Notes: generated from the letters alone by a model not told the origin. A stretch of 64,000 nt of DNA from Maylandia zebra (GCF_041146795.1 NC_135187.1:1128501-1192500), one strand, 5' to 3'. Shown: positions 45,601-53,860, numbered from the stretch's first letter. Program-made: numbers and translations.

Positions 45601-47306
45601 TGTTTTTGGTGGCAAAGCTGTGGTTGTTGTTTGAGCAGCTGTAGTTGTTGTTGGCGAAGCTGTGGTTGTTGTGGCCTCAGTTGTGGTTGTTGTTGGAGCA
45701 GTTGTGGTTGTTGTTGGAGCAGCTGTAGTTGTTGTTGGAGCAGCTGCAGTTGTGGCCACAGTTGTTGTTGTTGTTGGAGCAGCTGTGGTTGAAGGTGTTG
45801 TTGTTTTTGTTGTTGAGGAAGCTGTGGTTGTTGTTGGGGCGGCTGTGGTTGTTGTTGGGTCAGTTGTGGCTGTTGTTACGGCGGCAGTTGTGGTTGGCGC
45901 AGTTGTGGTGTTGGTTGTTGGAGCAGTGGTTGTTGTTGTTGGAGCACCTGTAGTTGAGGGTGCAGTTGTTGTTGTTGTTGCTGTTGGGGAAGCTTTGGTT
46001 GTTGTTGGAGCAGCTGTAGTTTTTGTTGGAGAAGATGTGGTTGTTGTGGGTGCAGTTGTTGTTGAGGGTGCAGTCGTGGTTGTTGTTGGAGCAGCTGTAG
46101 TTGTTGTTGGAGCAGCTGAGGTTGAGGGAGTTGTTGTTGTTGTTGTTGTTGAGGAAGCTGTGGTTGTTGTTGGGGCGGCTGTGGTTGTTGTTGGTGTAGT
46201 TGTGGCTGTTGTTACGGCGGCAGTTGTGGTTGGCGCAGTTGTGGTTGTGGGTGTTGGAGCAGCGGTTGTTGTTGTTGGAGCACCTGTAGTTGAGGGTGCA
46301 GTTGTTGTTGTTGTTGCTGTTGGGGAAGCTGTGGTTGTTGTTGGAGCAGCTGTAGTTGTTGTTGGAGAAGATGTGGTTGTTGTGGGTGTAGTTGTTGTTG
46401 AGCGTGCAGTTGTGGTTGTTGTTGGAACAGCTGTAGTTTTTGTTGGAGCAGCTGAGGTTGTTGTTGGAGCAGCTGTGGTTGAGGGAGTTGTTGTTGTTGT
46501 TGTTGTTGTTGAGGAAGCTGTGGTTGTTGTTGGGGCAGCTGTAGTTGTTGTTGGAGCAGCTGTGGTTGAGGGAGTTGTTGTTGTTGTTGTTGTTGAGGAA
46601 GCTGTGGTTGTTGTTGGGGCAGCTGTGGTTGTTGTTGGTGCAGTTGTGGCTGTTGTTAGGGCGGCAGTTGTGGTTGGAGCAGTTGTAGTTGTTGTTGGAG
46701 CAGCTGTGGTTGTTGTGGGTGCAGTTGTGGTTGTTGTTGGAGCAGCTGTGGTTGTTGTTGGAGCAGCTGTAGTTGTTGTTGGAGCAGCTGCAGTTGTGGC
46801 CACAGTTGTGGTTGTTGTTGGAGCAGCTGTGGTTGAGGGTGTTGTTGCTGCTGTTGTTGTTGAGGAAGCTGTGGTTGTTGTTGGGGCAGCTGTAGTTGTT
46901 GTTGGAGCAGTTGTGGTAGTTGTTATGGTAGCTGTGGTTATTGTGGGTGCAGTGGTAGTTGTTGTTGGAGCAGCTGTAGTTGTTGTGGGTGCAGCTGTGG
47001 TTGAGGGTGTTGTTGTTGTTGTTGGGGAAGCTGTGGCTGTTGTTGGAACAGCTGTAGTTGTTGTTGGAGCAGCTGCAGTTGTGGCCACAGTTGTGGTTGT
47101 TGATGAAGCAGTTGTGGTTGTTGTTGGAGCAGCTGTAGTTGTTGGAGCAGCTGTGGTTGTTGTGGGGGTAGCTGTGTTTGTGGGTGCAGCTGTTGTAGTT
47201 GTTTGAGCAGTTGTGGCTATCACTGTGGTTGTTGTTGGAGCATCTGTAGTTGTTACCGCAGTTATGGTTGTTGTTGGGGCTGCAGTTGTTGATATTGGTG
47301 TGGTAG
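9607..47306 (-). CDS. Giant Thr/Pro/Ala-rich mucin-like protein, main exon (37.7 kb)
   Basis: One uninterrupted frame that, joined to the exon at 47404-47443, encodes 12,579 residues. The protein is nearly all heptad-like units of the form A-P-T-T-T-T-(A/T/S/V), an ideal substrate for mucin-type O-glycosylation. I notice no Cys, and aromatic residues appear only at the C-terminus. Rare residues (E in TTEATTTT, K in PTKTT, L in PTTTAALTTATT, G in PSTTGAP) mark larger repeats. The C-terminus reads SSAIVNN followed by FSFLSLVLALIPHVLSSYF and the stop. Small residues, a spacer, about 19 hydrophobic residues and no cytoplasmic tail fit a GPI-anchor signal, though a C-terminal membrane anchor is possible. 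It probably coats an epithelial surface (inference). There are no VWD, SEA or cysteine-knot domains, so it is not a gel-forming mucin. The exon starts after the acceptor TCTGCACAG at 47307. An open frame with a GTG starts at 47223, but the acceptor and in-phase first exon give a better start. Confidence 0.8.
16450..20875 (-). repeat. Higher-order repeat A: 1,461-bp period, three copies
   Basis: The marker GGTTATAGTGGGTGCAG recurs near 16702, 18163 and 19624, and its partner near 17075, 18536 and 19997, each step exactly 1,461 bp (487 codons). The copies are near-identical, apart from a 42-bp difference at the start of the first. A partial fourth copy starts near 21030. Recent tandem duplication by unequal exchange is the simplest reading. 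Confidence 0.85.
23175..27735 (-). repeat. Higher-order repeat B: about 2,283-bp period, two copies
   Basis: Matching landmarks such as TTGGTACAGTTGTGG (23291 and 25569) and the start of the GTTGAGGGTGTTGTTGTTTT block (23819 and 26102) are separated by 2,277-2,283 bp. All such offsets are multiples of three. Later landmarks are offset by 2,262 bp, showing one-unit losses within a copy. Confidence 0.8.
27688..47200 (-). repeat. Higher-order repeat C: segmental duplication of about 7.8-8.2 kb, two full copies and one partial
   Basis: The same ordered block starts near 27719, 35543 and 43772 (offsets 7,824 and 8,229 bp). Within it, 28523 matches 36302 (offset 7,779), 34820 matches 43052 (8,232), and 33515 matches the block near 45752. 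Offsets differ because whole-unit indels occurred, but every one checked is divisible by three. The third copy lacks part of the interior and runs into the N-terminal end of the array. Confidence 0.8.
40455..40493 (-). repeat. Longest poly-Thr tract, (TTG)13 on plus strand
   Basis: Thirteen consecutive TTG triplets give a run of about 13 Thr in the protein. Shorter versions (5-9) occur at the equivalent place in related units, so this triplet run is a second, slippage-type source of length change. Confidence 0.8.
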
Positions 47307-47403
47307 CTGTGCAGACTTAGTAGAAACTATTTTGTTATTTTTACATGTGGTTAGATAATTAAACTAAATATAACAGTTTCTCATGAATATACGTTTGTCT
47401 TAC
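47307..47403 (-). other. 97-bp intron of the mucin-like gene (predicted)
   Basis: On the minus strand the donor is TTG/GTAAGA at 47403 and the acceptor TCTGCACAG/CT at 47307, with a TACTAAG branch-like word just upstream. Splicing joins a phase-1 exon end (G) to CT, making GCT (Ala) and keeping the array frame. Unspliced, the first exon meets a stop after a few codons. Confidence 0.65.
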
Positions 47404-47443
47404 CAACAAATAGAAGAAATCTGACACCAATCTTTTCACCCAT
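47404..47443 (-). CDS. First coding exon of the mucin-like gene: signal peptide
   Basis: ATG at 47443-47441 sits in ATCACCATGG, an excellent Kozak context, with an in-frame TAG upstream. The exon encodes MGEKIGVRFLLFV and, across the splice, Ala, then TTPISTTAAP of the mucin region. A Lys near the start, a short hydrophobic core and an Ala before polar residues fit a secretory signal peptide. The core is shorter than usual, so another short exon or a different donor cannot be excluded. Confidence 0.62.
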
Positions 47444-47470
47444 GGTGATGGTGTTTCCCTGTTGCCTTCT
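47444..47470 (-). other. 5'UTR part of the signal-peptide exon (predicted)
   Basis: Minus strand: ATCATTTTTAG at 47481-47471 is a possible 3' splice site, after which AGAAGGCAACAGG leads to the ATG. Confidence 0.4.
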
Positions 47471-48194
47471 CTAAAAATGATAATTGATGTGGATAACATG
47501 TATTAGAGAGCCTAAAAACATAATCTGTCCACAATAGAAATTTTATTTTGTTTAACCATCCATAGAATAAAAAATTTTATTTCATTAAAAACTTTAAACA
47601 TTAAAGTTCTAACATATTCCTTTTTTAATTCATGATGGAAACTTTACATTTAAAAGTCCCTTGTATTCTTTCTAGTCATAAATATTTTTCCTACCAGGGC
47701 TTTCTCGGTATACTTCTGCAACTTTTCACTTTTCTTTAGTTCATAATAGTTTCACAATTAGTCTACATGTTTCAGTACACTGTTTGTTTGAACGAAAAGC
47801 ATAGTATTAATAATGGATGACAGAAAAAACTTTATAGTTGATTGGTCATCAAAGTATCATTGAATATTAGAGAAAGGGATGATTCAGTTAGACATGCTGT
47901 ACATCATGTTGAATGCGATATTGTAAACCATTATTCTCTCAAACACCTTAAGTTTTCTTCCTAGTATTTTTGAAACAAAAAACTTTCCAGGAGAAAAAAA
48001 TAGGCAAAGAAGTTATAAATAAATACATTTTTGTTAATATTTTATCAGTGATTTTTTGAACGTCGTTGAGTAACTCATGTGTGACTCAATATATTCTAAA
48101 CTGATTACAGACGGAAAAAAGAACACACAAAAACAGTTCACCTTAAATATCACATGTTGATGTCAGTTATTTCTTTTTTTATAGGATTACTTAC
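47471..48194 (-). other. 5'UTR intron of the mucin-like gene (predicted), 724 bp
   Basis: Bounded by a consensus donor AT/GTAAGT (48194-48189, minus strand) and the acceptor TTTTTAG at 47471. The sequence is AT-rich with no coding region or recognised repeat. Confidence 0.4.
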
Positions 48195-48240
48195 ATATTA
48201 CTTCTCTGCTTGTATGTCGTCTTCTGAAGTGGAAGAAAGT
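48195..48240 (-). other. Short non-coding first exon of the mucin-like gene (predicted)
   Basis: About 45 bases from an expected transcription start some 25-30 bases below the TATA-like box to a strong GTAAGT donor. The start position is approximate. Confidence 0.4.
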
Positions 48241-48261
48241 GCTTTCTGATTTGAGCTCCTC

Positions 48262-48269
48262 CTTTTATG
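48262..48269 (-). promoter_or_regulatory. TATA-like box of the mucin-like gene
   Basis: CATAAAAG on the minus strand matches 7 of 8 bases of TATAAAAG. Spacing to the donor at 48194 leaves a short 5'UTR exon. A TATA-type core promoter would suit a tissue-restricted secretory gene (inference). Confidence 0.4.
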
Positions 48270-48479
48270 AGCAGGCAAATATGTGCAGGTGGCGCAATGG
48301 TAGTTATTGTCATGGTTAAAGGTGTGTGCATTAACCATCCAATTACCTTTCTCCTATTGTCCTCCTGTGTGTAACACCCAGCTGACTGCCAAATCTTGAT
48401 TGAGGTTTTCATTATAATGCATGACAGGTTAAATAAAAATAAGTACAATGAACCATCATACATCTATAGTAGCATTAAA

Positions 48480-48692
48480 CAACCAGTAGGTGGCAGGGTA
48501 TGGAATGGCACATCAGTGACACAAATACACTGACACAAATACAAGAAAACAAACAGAGAACAAAAAATAAAAATCCTTATCCGAAAATTACAAGACTTCA
48601 GCCATAAAGAATGCAAGATTAAGGATACTCTTAACTAAGAATAAGGAATTGCAATTCAAAATACTGAGTCAAAGACCCAGGACCATGACATA
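48480..48692 (-). repeat. Fragment of a repeat ending in CCAGGACCATGACA
   Basis: The right end GACCCAGGACCATGACA matches the ends of the elements at 59423 and 52679, with an A-rich body like the 59-kb copy. Unclassified; possibly LTR-derived. Confidence 0.35.
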
Positions 48693-48699
48693 GAATGCC

Positions 48700-48938
48700 T
48701 TTTGGACACCTCCTAGGTGAGGTGCGGCTCACCTCACCTAGGAGATATTCTTGATCCCTACTGGGAGGAGCTCCCAGGGCAGACTCAGGACTTTGTGGAG
48801 AGATTATATCTGAACGACTCTGTGTTCCTCCTGATCAGCCAGAACAGCCAGCTGGTGAGAGGTAAGTCCGGGTTCCTCTGCTCAGACTGATGCCCCACAG
48901 CAAAAACCTGAATAAGCGGTGGAAAATTAATGGATTGA
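48700..48938 (+). mobile_element. 3' end of a Rex3-like (RTE-clade) LINE, partial
   Basis: CTACTGGGAGGAGCTCCCAG, then GGAGAGATTATATCT and GAATAAGCGG leading to degenerate GATG words resemble the 3' end of a LINE very common in fish, whose tail is a GATG repeat. The resemblance is from recall of the family. 5'-truncated, with no RT left. Confidence 0.5.
48710..48744. repeat. Perfect 15-bp inverted repeat, 5-base loop
   Basis: CTCCTAGGTGAGGTG (48710-48724) is exactly complementary to 48730-48744. It sits at the start of the Rex3-like fragment, where only one arm is expected, so it may record an inverted micro-duplication. Confidence 0.85.
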
Positions 48939-49152
48939 TGCTTTTAAAGTAGACCCTAAACTTAAGGAAAAGGCTCATCATAACACTCCAAAGTAAGTTA
49001 AGGAACAAGTTGTAGTAAAGCACATAAAACAAGTAAAATGCCAAGCATTGTTTTAGTCTCTTTTACATCAAGTTCATACAAACCCTACCTTTATTCTGCA
49101 GATTCTACTCTTGGTTCCGAGAGGAGAAAAATAGATTTCAGTGTAGTGGCAG

Positions 49153-49182
49153 CCTATCCTATCCTATCCTATCCTATCCTAG
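49153..49182. repeat. (CCTAT)n microsatellite
   Basis: Six pentanucleotide units next to the SINE-like element, possibly its tail. Confidence 0.8.
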
Positions 49183-49189
49183 CCAACCC

Positions 49190-49435
49190 ATCTGAGATGG
49201 CAAAGCACTTTACACAACTTGCCTCATTCACCCATTCATACAAGCACTCTTTTTAGACACTTCTTCTGCACAAGTGCTTTCTATCTAACATTTATTCTTT
49301 GATGGATCCATTGGACAGCAACTTGCCCAAGGACATGTAGCGGACTGGAACAGATGAGGATCAAACCACAGAGCTTCCCATTAGTAGATGAGCTGTTCTA
49401 CGTCCTTAGCCGCAGCCAGGAGCCACACGGGTGAC
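49190..49435 (-). mobile_element. tRNA-derived SINE, copy 1
   Basis: Read on the minus strand, the head (49435-49370) has a tRNA-like layout: an A-box-like GGACGTAGAACAG, then a B-box-like GGTTTGATCC about 30 bases on. The body (ACTTGCCCAAGGACATG, AAGTGCTTTCTATCTAACATT, CACTTTACACAACTTG on the plus strand) matches the copy at 60610-60838. Diverged and inactive. Confidence 0.65.
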
Positions 49436-49439
49436 TGCG

Positions 49440-50090
49440 GAATAAATGCTACCATTCATATCAATCCATAAGTTCTTTTTCAAATGTCCACTGACATTTT
49501 AAGAGTGCTACAGGAAAGCACACAAAACATTCATCAAATGCTTGTCAAAATCATTTGGGGATTTTTTTTCACCCATTTTTATGAGGTGATTTTATGTTGT
49601 TCCACCTAACTTCACTAACTCCCCATCTGCTCACCTCATTTTTCCTTCCAGTCTCTAACTTTGACTACCTTCACTGTTACCTGTTTCTTTTCGGTCTCTC
49701 CTTTTGTCTTTTTGCTGTTTCAGCTTCTCTGTCCTTCATCTGCAGTATTTGTGCTGTCACAATATATACCAGAATATAAAATATACACACAGTAAGACAA
49801 TAAAAGTACATCAGCTCCTTGGCTGGCAGCTACCGATATACCAGTGTACTGTGGCTCAGAAAGCTAATAATAATAAGCTAATAATGGCTAGTGATGTAGC
49901 TGATCCAGCTAACGTGTACTATTACCTATTTAGAGAACAAATATAGATAAGCAGACGTTATTCAATTTACAGTATATAAAGTTTCGGCTGTGCAGCAGCA
50001 TAAGTCATATTTGAGAATAACAAGGCATTCACAACGCCTCTGTGTGAGAGCAGTGTAACATCATTTTTTGTACTCTGTTATAGCCTTTTA
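49440..50090. other. AT-rich intergenic sequence
   Basis: No supported gene. Short T/C-rich and A-rich stretches only. Confidence 0.5.
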
Positions 50091-50183
50091 TCTTATATCT
50101 TGTATTTAAACCTTGTTGTAAAGCTCTTTGGTGTACCTTCGGTTTTAAATGTGCTTTATAAATAAAGTTGTATTGTATTGTAT
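50091..50183 (+). mobile_element. 3' tail of a non-LTR element (L2/SINE type)
   Basis: TGCTTTATAAATAAAGTTG followed by repeated TATTG resembles the 3' ends of fish L2-type LINEs and the SINEs that borrow them, with a short tandem tail instead of poly(A). Confidence 0.45.
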
Positions 50184-50507
50184 CATGAGATCAAGAATAG
50201 TGGAATTAAAAGTTGTTTTCATTCTGACCTGCAGTAGCTTCAATAAACAAAAAAACATTAATCAAACTATGTCAGAAAAAAATTATAATCAAATGCATGA
50301 CTTTTGCTTCTGTTCTACTTAGTTTTAGGACTTGAAAGATTTAAGCCAATAGAGCAAATATTCTGTTTATTCAGTAGTTTGCTGGGACCTAGCAGGAAAC
50401 ACACACACACACGCAGATTCAGTGTCTGTAACCCTGTGATCTCTCCAGGGTGTTCCCTGCTTCTCTTACAGCAGTTACAGTATATACCACATTGCTACGT
50501 ACTGAAT

Positions 50508-50740
50508 AGTGATGTGTCGGTCGCGAACAAAATGGCTCTTAGAGCAGTCTTTGAAGTGAACGACGCAAGCTGGCTCCTTAGTGGGAGCCATGTTTTGTTT
50601 TGTTTTTTCTTTCTCTCACCCTCTCTCTTGCACTTTTTCCCGCTTCACTCCGCACGTGAGCCTTGTGCTTGCACTGGGCACAGGAACAGAGCGGGAGGGA
50701 AAGAGAGAGAAAGAAGGCCAGGGACAACAACGTCACATTA
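50508..50740. mobile_element. hAT-like non-autonomous element fragment
   Basis: AGTGATGTGTCGGTCGCGAA and the following GGCTCTTAGAGC / GGCTCC...GGAGCC hairpins look like one end of a common fish hAT MITE. The other end is not clear. Confidence 0.35.
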
Positions 50741-51272
50741 GAAAGGTATGGTAATCATCCACAACTATATACAGTTGATAAAGGATTCAGAAAGTTTATT
50801 CATGCAGGCCCATATGACAGATAATGTGCATCTTCTTTTTGTTTTCATATTATAATTTAGATTTAATTGTGTTGTGGTTTGCTATGTTTTGTGTTGTTTC
50901 ACTTTAAATTTGTTTAAAAGGAAAAAGCTGAAAATTTAAATAGTTAAAAGTTGAAATGTTCTTTGTATTATATGATTTATTTATTACATTTTATGTGGAG
51001 TGAATAAATGAAAGTATATTTAAGGTGGCCCATGAGACAAAACACATACAAGCTCCAAAACACGTAAAAACTCAGAAGCACGTACAAACTCCAAAACACA
51101 ACAGAAGTGCTCCAGGATGCTAGGGGGCAGTGTTGAGCTTTTGTTACCTAGAGGCTACACAAGCCAAGAAGTACCAACGACCGGATTTGGTGTGTGGTAC
51201 TAACAGGTAAATAAAAATAAATTGTAAATTATTTGAATATATATGAGTGCTTGTGTATAAATATACACATAT
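50741..51272. other. AT-rich intergenic sequence
   Basis: Includes a stretch repeating CAAGCTCCAAAACACGTA-like words (51040-51105). No gene. Confidence 0.45.
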
Positions 51273-51540
51273 CAGGGCTCTAGAGTGCGACCAATTTGGT
51301 CGCAAATGCGACCAAATTTTTCAGTGGTGCGACTAAAAAAAAAAAATTGGTTGCACCTGTGCGACCAACTGTTCGGGTAGCAAAAAAAAAAAAAAAATCT
51401 GCAACCTTCCCTGTGGTCAACAACAGACACACATTTTGCCCCTATCGTGGACTAAACCAATCAGAGATGGTAAGGGGCGGGACCTCTCTGATTGGCCGTG
51501 GTCCAGTTGAAAGTGCAGGTGGAAGTGGGAGGTGAGTAGC
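51273..51540 (+). mobile_element. Terminal part of a hAT-like element
   Basis: It begins CAGGGCTCTAGAGTGCGACC, a typical hAT-type terminus, followed by the palindrome GCGACCAATTTGGTCGC and further GCGACC words. Two A-runs follow. No transposase. Confidence 0.45.
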
Positions 51541-51985
51541 TTGAATAAAGCGATATCAATTCATTAAATCCTGAATCGACTTTTAAATATAACTATGTTT
51601 TGCCAGAAACGCCAGATTCTCAGATTAAAGCTCACAAAACCATTTCAACAACAACCAAACAGCAGATGAGAGCAGGTACACGGACTCCACACAAAGACGT
51701 AAACACAGACCGACGCATCAGGATCAGCTTTGTCTTTCTCGGCTTTCTCACCCGACGGCCCGCAGACGGACACGCTGTCGGAGCTCAGCGATCCTGATGC
51801 GTCCGGTCCGCGCTGTGTTTCCGTCTTTTTGCGCTGATTCTGAGCTGCAGGTTTTGTCTCTCCAACCAAAATTCACTGAGCCAGCAGCAAAAGAAGCAGC
51901 AAACTGCGCTTCACATTTGATCAATGCGTCATGAATTTTGCTGTTTTGCTTCCACGACTATTAAAATCACACTCCATGCACAGCT
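51541..51985 (+). mobile_element. Second, diverged copy of the 7828-8963 hAT family
   Basis: Shared ordered blocks with 7895-8310: AAATCCTGAATCGA, ATGAGAGCAGGTACA, GCGATCCTGATG versus GCTGATCCTGATG, CCGCGCT, TTTTTGCGC, CCAGCAGCAAAAGAAG, CATGAATT and CTGTTTTGCTTCCAC. It keeps only the left and central parts and stops at the Penelope-like fragment. Confidence 0.75.
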
Positions 51986-52002
51986 TTCTTTCAAAAGAGG
52001 AG

Positions 52003-52007
52003 TGAAA
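52003..52007. repeat. 5-bp target-site duplication (left) of solo LTR
   Basis: TGAAA, repeated at 52680-52684. Confidence 0.75.
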
Positions 52008-52679
52008 TGTCATGAACCGAAGTTCCACGCACAAGCTGGACCCAGGAGCAGAACACACACACACAGCGGTACGAGAGAACAAAAAATAAACTTTATTATA
52101 ACTGAGGGTGTCCCGGGAGGGTAGAAGGGAAAAAACGCACGGAACCAGAAAAACCGAGGGACCGGGAGGTGAATCGCGCAGGAACGCCGAGAGCGGGACT
52201 GTGGGAGGCTGAAACAGAAAAAGGAAAAAAGGATTATTGGGGTGTGGGAAAACGGCAGCATACGAAGGGAAGTAGAGTACGCGTCTTACGATGATAGCGG
52301 GGCCGAGGGAACCGGAGGGAGGGGTGAGGGTCCGTGGGGAGAAGCTTCAGAAAGGTCGAGGCGGCTGGGGCTGATTTTGATCCAAATTCCGGACAGGCAG
52401 GTGGACAGGCTGGTGGCTCAAACACGCCGAGCTGTGATCTGAGTATACAAGGCAGAGTTAGTGTTAGTTCACACGGATAGGTTTACATAAGGGCTTTCCC
52501 GCAGGTGTACGTTACCGCAGAAGGACGACTACGGACTGGCGTGGAGCAGCAGGCTGGGCAGGATTAAATAGTCCACCTGGTGATCGCCCGGGATGGGATG
52601 CAGGTGTGGAGTTAGCAGCCACGCCCACGGGAGTGGGCATCCCATCAGCACCTCGGACGCTGGGCCGCGGACCATGACA
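52008..52679 (-). mobile_element. Solo LTR (672 bp)
   Basis: Termini TGTCATGAACC...GGACCATGACA (TG...CA) lie between 5-bp direct repeats TGAAA, the signature of an LTR element reduced by recombination. Read on the minus strand it has a TATTTAAT TATA-like box (about 52570-52562) and then AATAAA (52096-52091), in the order expected for an LTR promoter and poly(A) signal. No internal sequence remains. Its sense end TGTCATGGTCC is shared with other repeats here. Confidence 0.7.
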
Positions 52680-52684
52680 TGAAA
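52680..52684. repeat. 5-bp target-site duplication (right) of solo LTR
   Basis: TGAAA, identical to 52003-52007. Confidence 0.75.
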
Positions 52685-53249
52685 GAAGCCATCTATGTCC
52701 ACTGTGAGCGACCATCTTTGAACAGAGGCGGGGTTTACGACACCAACTCTCTGCCATCTATAATCCAGTTTTGAGATCCTCCCCAGGCGCCTTAACGCCC
52801 ACTCACATCCTGGGCCATCTGACCTCAGGAATTCGCATGATAGGGTGGGGCCAGGTTTCACAATGAACTCACCCGAAACTCTGGCTGATTGGGACCCACA
52901 CCCAGTTTCACACCTTGGCTCAGGCGATTAGAGGATCATCAGGGGGTCCTTTTGTCCCTCTGTGGGGGGAAACTCCCACTAGGTTTATATCTGGGACTCT
53001 CCACCATTTGACCTTAGAACTGAAGAAGCTTCTCGGATGAGAGGTGAAACGTCTTCAAGTAACTTAAAGAAGTCCAGACGCTTTTCTTTGCAAGCTCCTT
53101 TGACTTTACTAAACATAGATGTTTACATTTTTCATTTATTTTTTATATTGCAAACATTTGCACTGTTATCAGTATTTGCACACTATTTTATATTATTTTT
53201 TGAGCTTTTGATGTTTAAAGTCATTATTCAATACATTGTTATTGTTAAA

Positions 53250-53332
53250 TAAATATCGTCAAATAATCGAGATCTCAATTTCAGTGAAAATAATCATGAT
53301 TATCATTTTTGCCATAATCGAGCAGCCCTTCT
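53250..53332 (-). mobile_element. hAT-type terminal fragment
   Basis: On the minus strand it reads AGGGCTGCTCGATTATGGC followed by ATAATCATGATTATT-like words, resembling the end of an abundant fish hAT element. Only one end is seen. Confidence 0.5.
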
Positions 53333-53510
53333 CTCGGTGTTTGCTGATATCAAACTGTGGTATGAGGACCACTGTGGGTTAATCTTTCTAGTGATACTCA
53401 AAAGGTCTATCTTATAAAGTCTTTTTTTTTTTATTAAGACCTGGTTTAATTCTGGTATAGAACCAATTGAATATTTGTATATAATCCCTGCAACTGTCAG
53501 ATTCTATAAC
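53333..53510. other. AT-rich intergenic sequence
   Basis: Nothing recognised beyond a T-run. Confidence 0.4.
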
Positions 53511-53860
53511 AGGGATCACCAGCCTTTTTTAAAACTGAGAGCTAGATAAAATTGTGAACAGTTTGGTTCATCTTTAGTTATATGATAATAACAATTCTAT
53601 CTTGATATGCTGTCTTATCACAGGTTAATTTTTCAAAAAAGGCCTGGGTCGTGTAGCAGCCAAAAACTCCTCCAGAGAGGCTGTCCTGGTGAGGGAGAAG
53701 TTCATGGCCCACTTCTCGGCGGAGGGAGCAGCGTCTTGGCAAACAAAAAAATAGCCCATTTAAAGTCTCAGTGACTTCCCCCACAACGGCTCTAAGCCAC
53801 CCACAAACCTCTAAAGAGCGTTCCTGCCTTTCTAAAAATATTCTTAATAAATGGAGCTTG
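53511..53860 (+). mobile_element. Probable hAT (Charlie-like) fragment
   Basis: It opens CAGGGATCACCAGCCTTTTT, like the hAT terminus CAGGGGTCACCAACC, followed by AACTGAGAGCTA. The right end is undefined. The ORF at 53578-53784 on the minus strand has no domain. Confidence 0.4.

Larger units (their letters stand above)
9700..47290 (-). repeat. Coding minisatellite: about 21-bp unit, tens of kilobases
   Basis: The basic plus-strand unit is GTTGTTGTTGGAGCAGCTGT plus one base, with variants that gain or lose one Thr codon. The plus strand is roughly 80% G+T in a typical unit, so the coding strand is correspondingly A/C-rich. Dividing length by period suggests on the order of 1,700 units (estimate). 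Size changes come in whole codons, and units differ by point changes at a few positions. Exact repetition at several scales makes assembly errors and allele-length differences likely. Confidence 0.92.
51986..53095 (+). mobile_element. Penelope-like element, 3' part with GIY-YIG endonuclease end (split by solo LTR)
   Basis: With the 52008-52684 insertion and its duplicate removed, AAAAGAGGAGTGAAA joins GAAGCCATCTATGTC. The second part reads KEAIYVHCERPSLNRGG, which resembles the end of the GIY-YIG endonuclease of Penelope-like retroelements, including the Glu of KEAI. A stop follows soon after, at 52770-52772. Downstream sequence to GAGGTGAAACGTCTTCAAGT and AAGAAGTCCAGACGCTTTTC (53040-53090) matches a 3' end I recall as common in fish copies. 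The RT domain is absent. It is 5'-truncated and dead. Confidence 0.6.

Noticed and set aside
9700..47290. CRISPR array or plain non-coding satellite
   Set aside because: No unique spacers of constant size, the context is eukaryotic, and the frame is kept over 37.7 kb with signal and anchor sequences at its two ends.
9607..47306. Antifreeze glycoprotein
   Set aside because: Thr/Ala/Pro content is suggestive, but the regular Thr-Ala-Ala tripeptide and processing spacers of known fish antifreeze glycoproteins are absent; poly-Thr heptads fit a mucin better.
48191..48463. 90-residue minus-strand ORF upstream of the mucin gene
   Set aside because: No domain, overlaps the predicted promoter and first exon, and has random composition.
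53025..53060. Hammerhead-ribozyme-like core (GGATGAG...GAAAC) at the Penelope 3' end
   Set aside because: The conserved CTGATGA core is not matched and I could not pair all three stems; not enough to claim a ribozyme.
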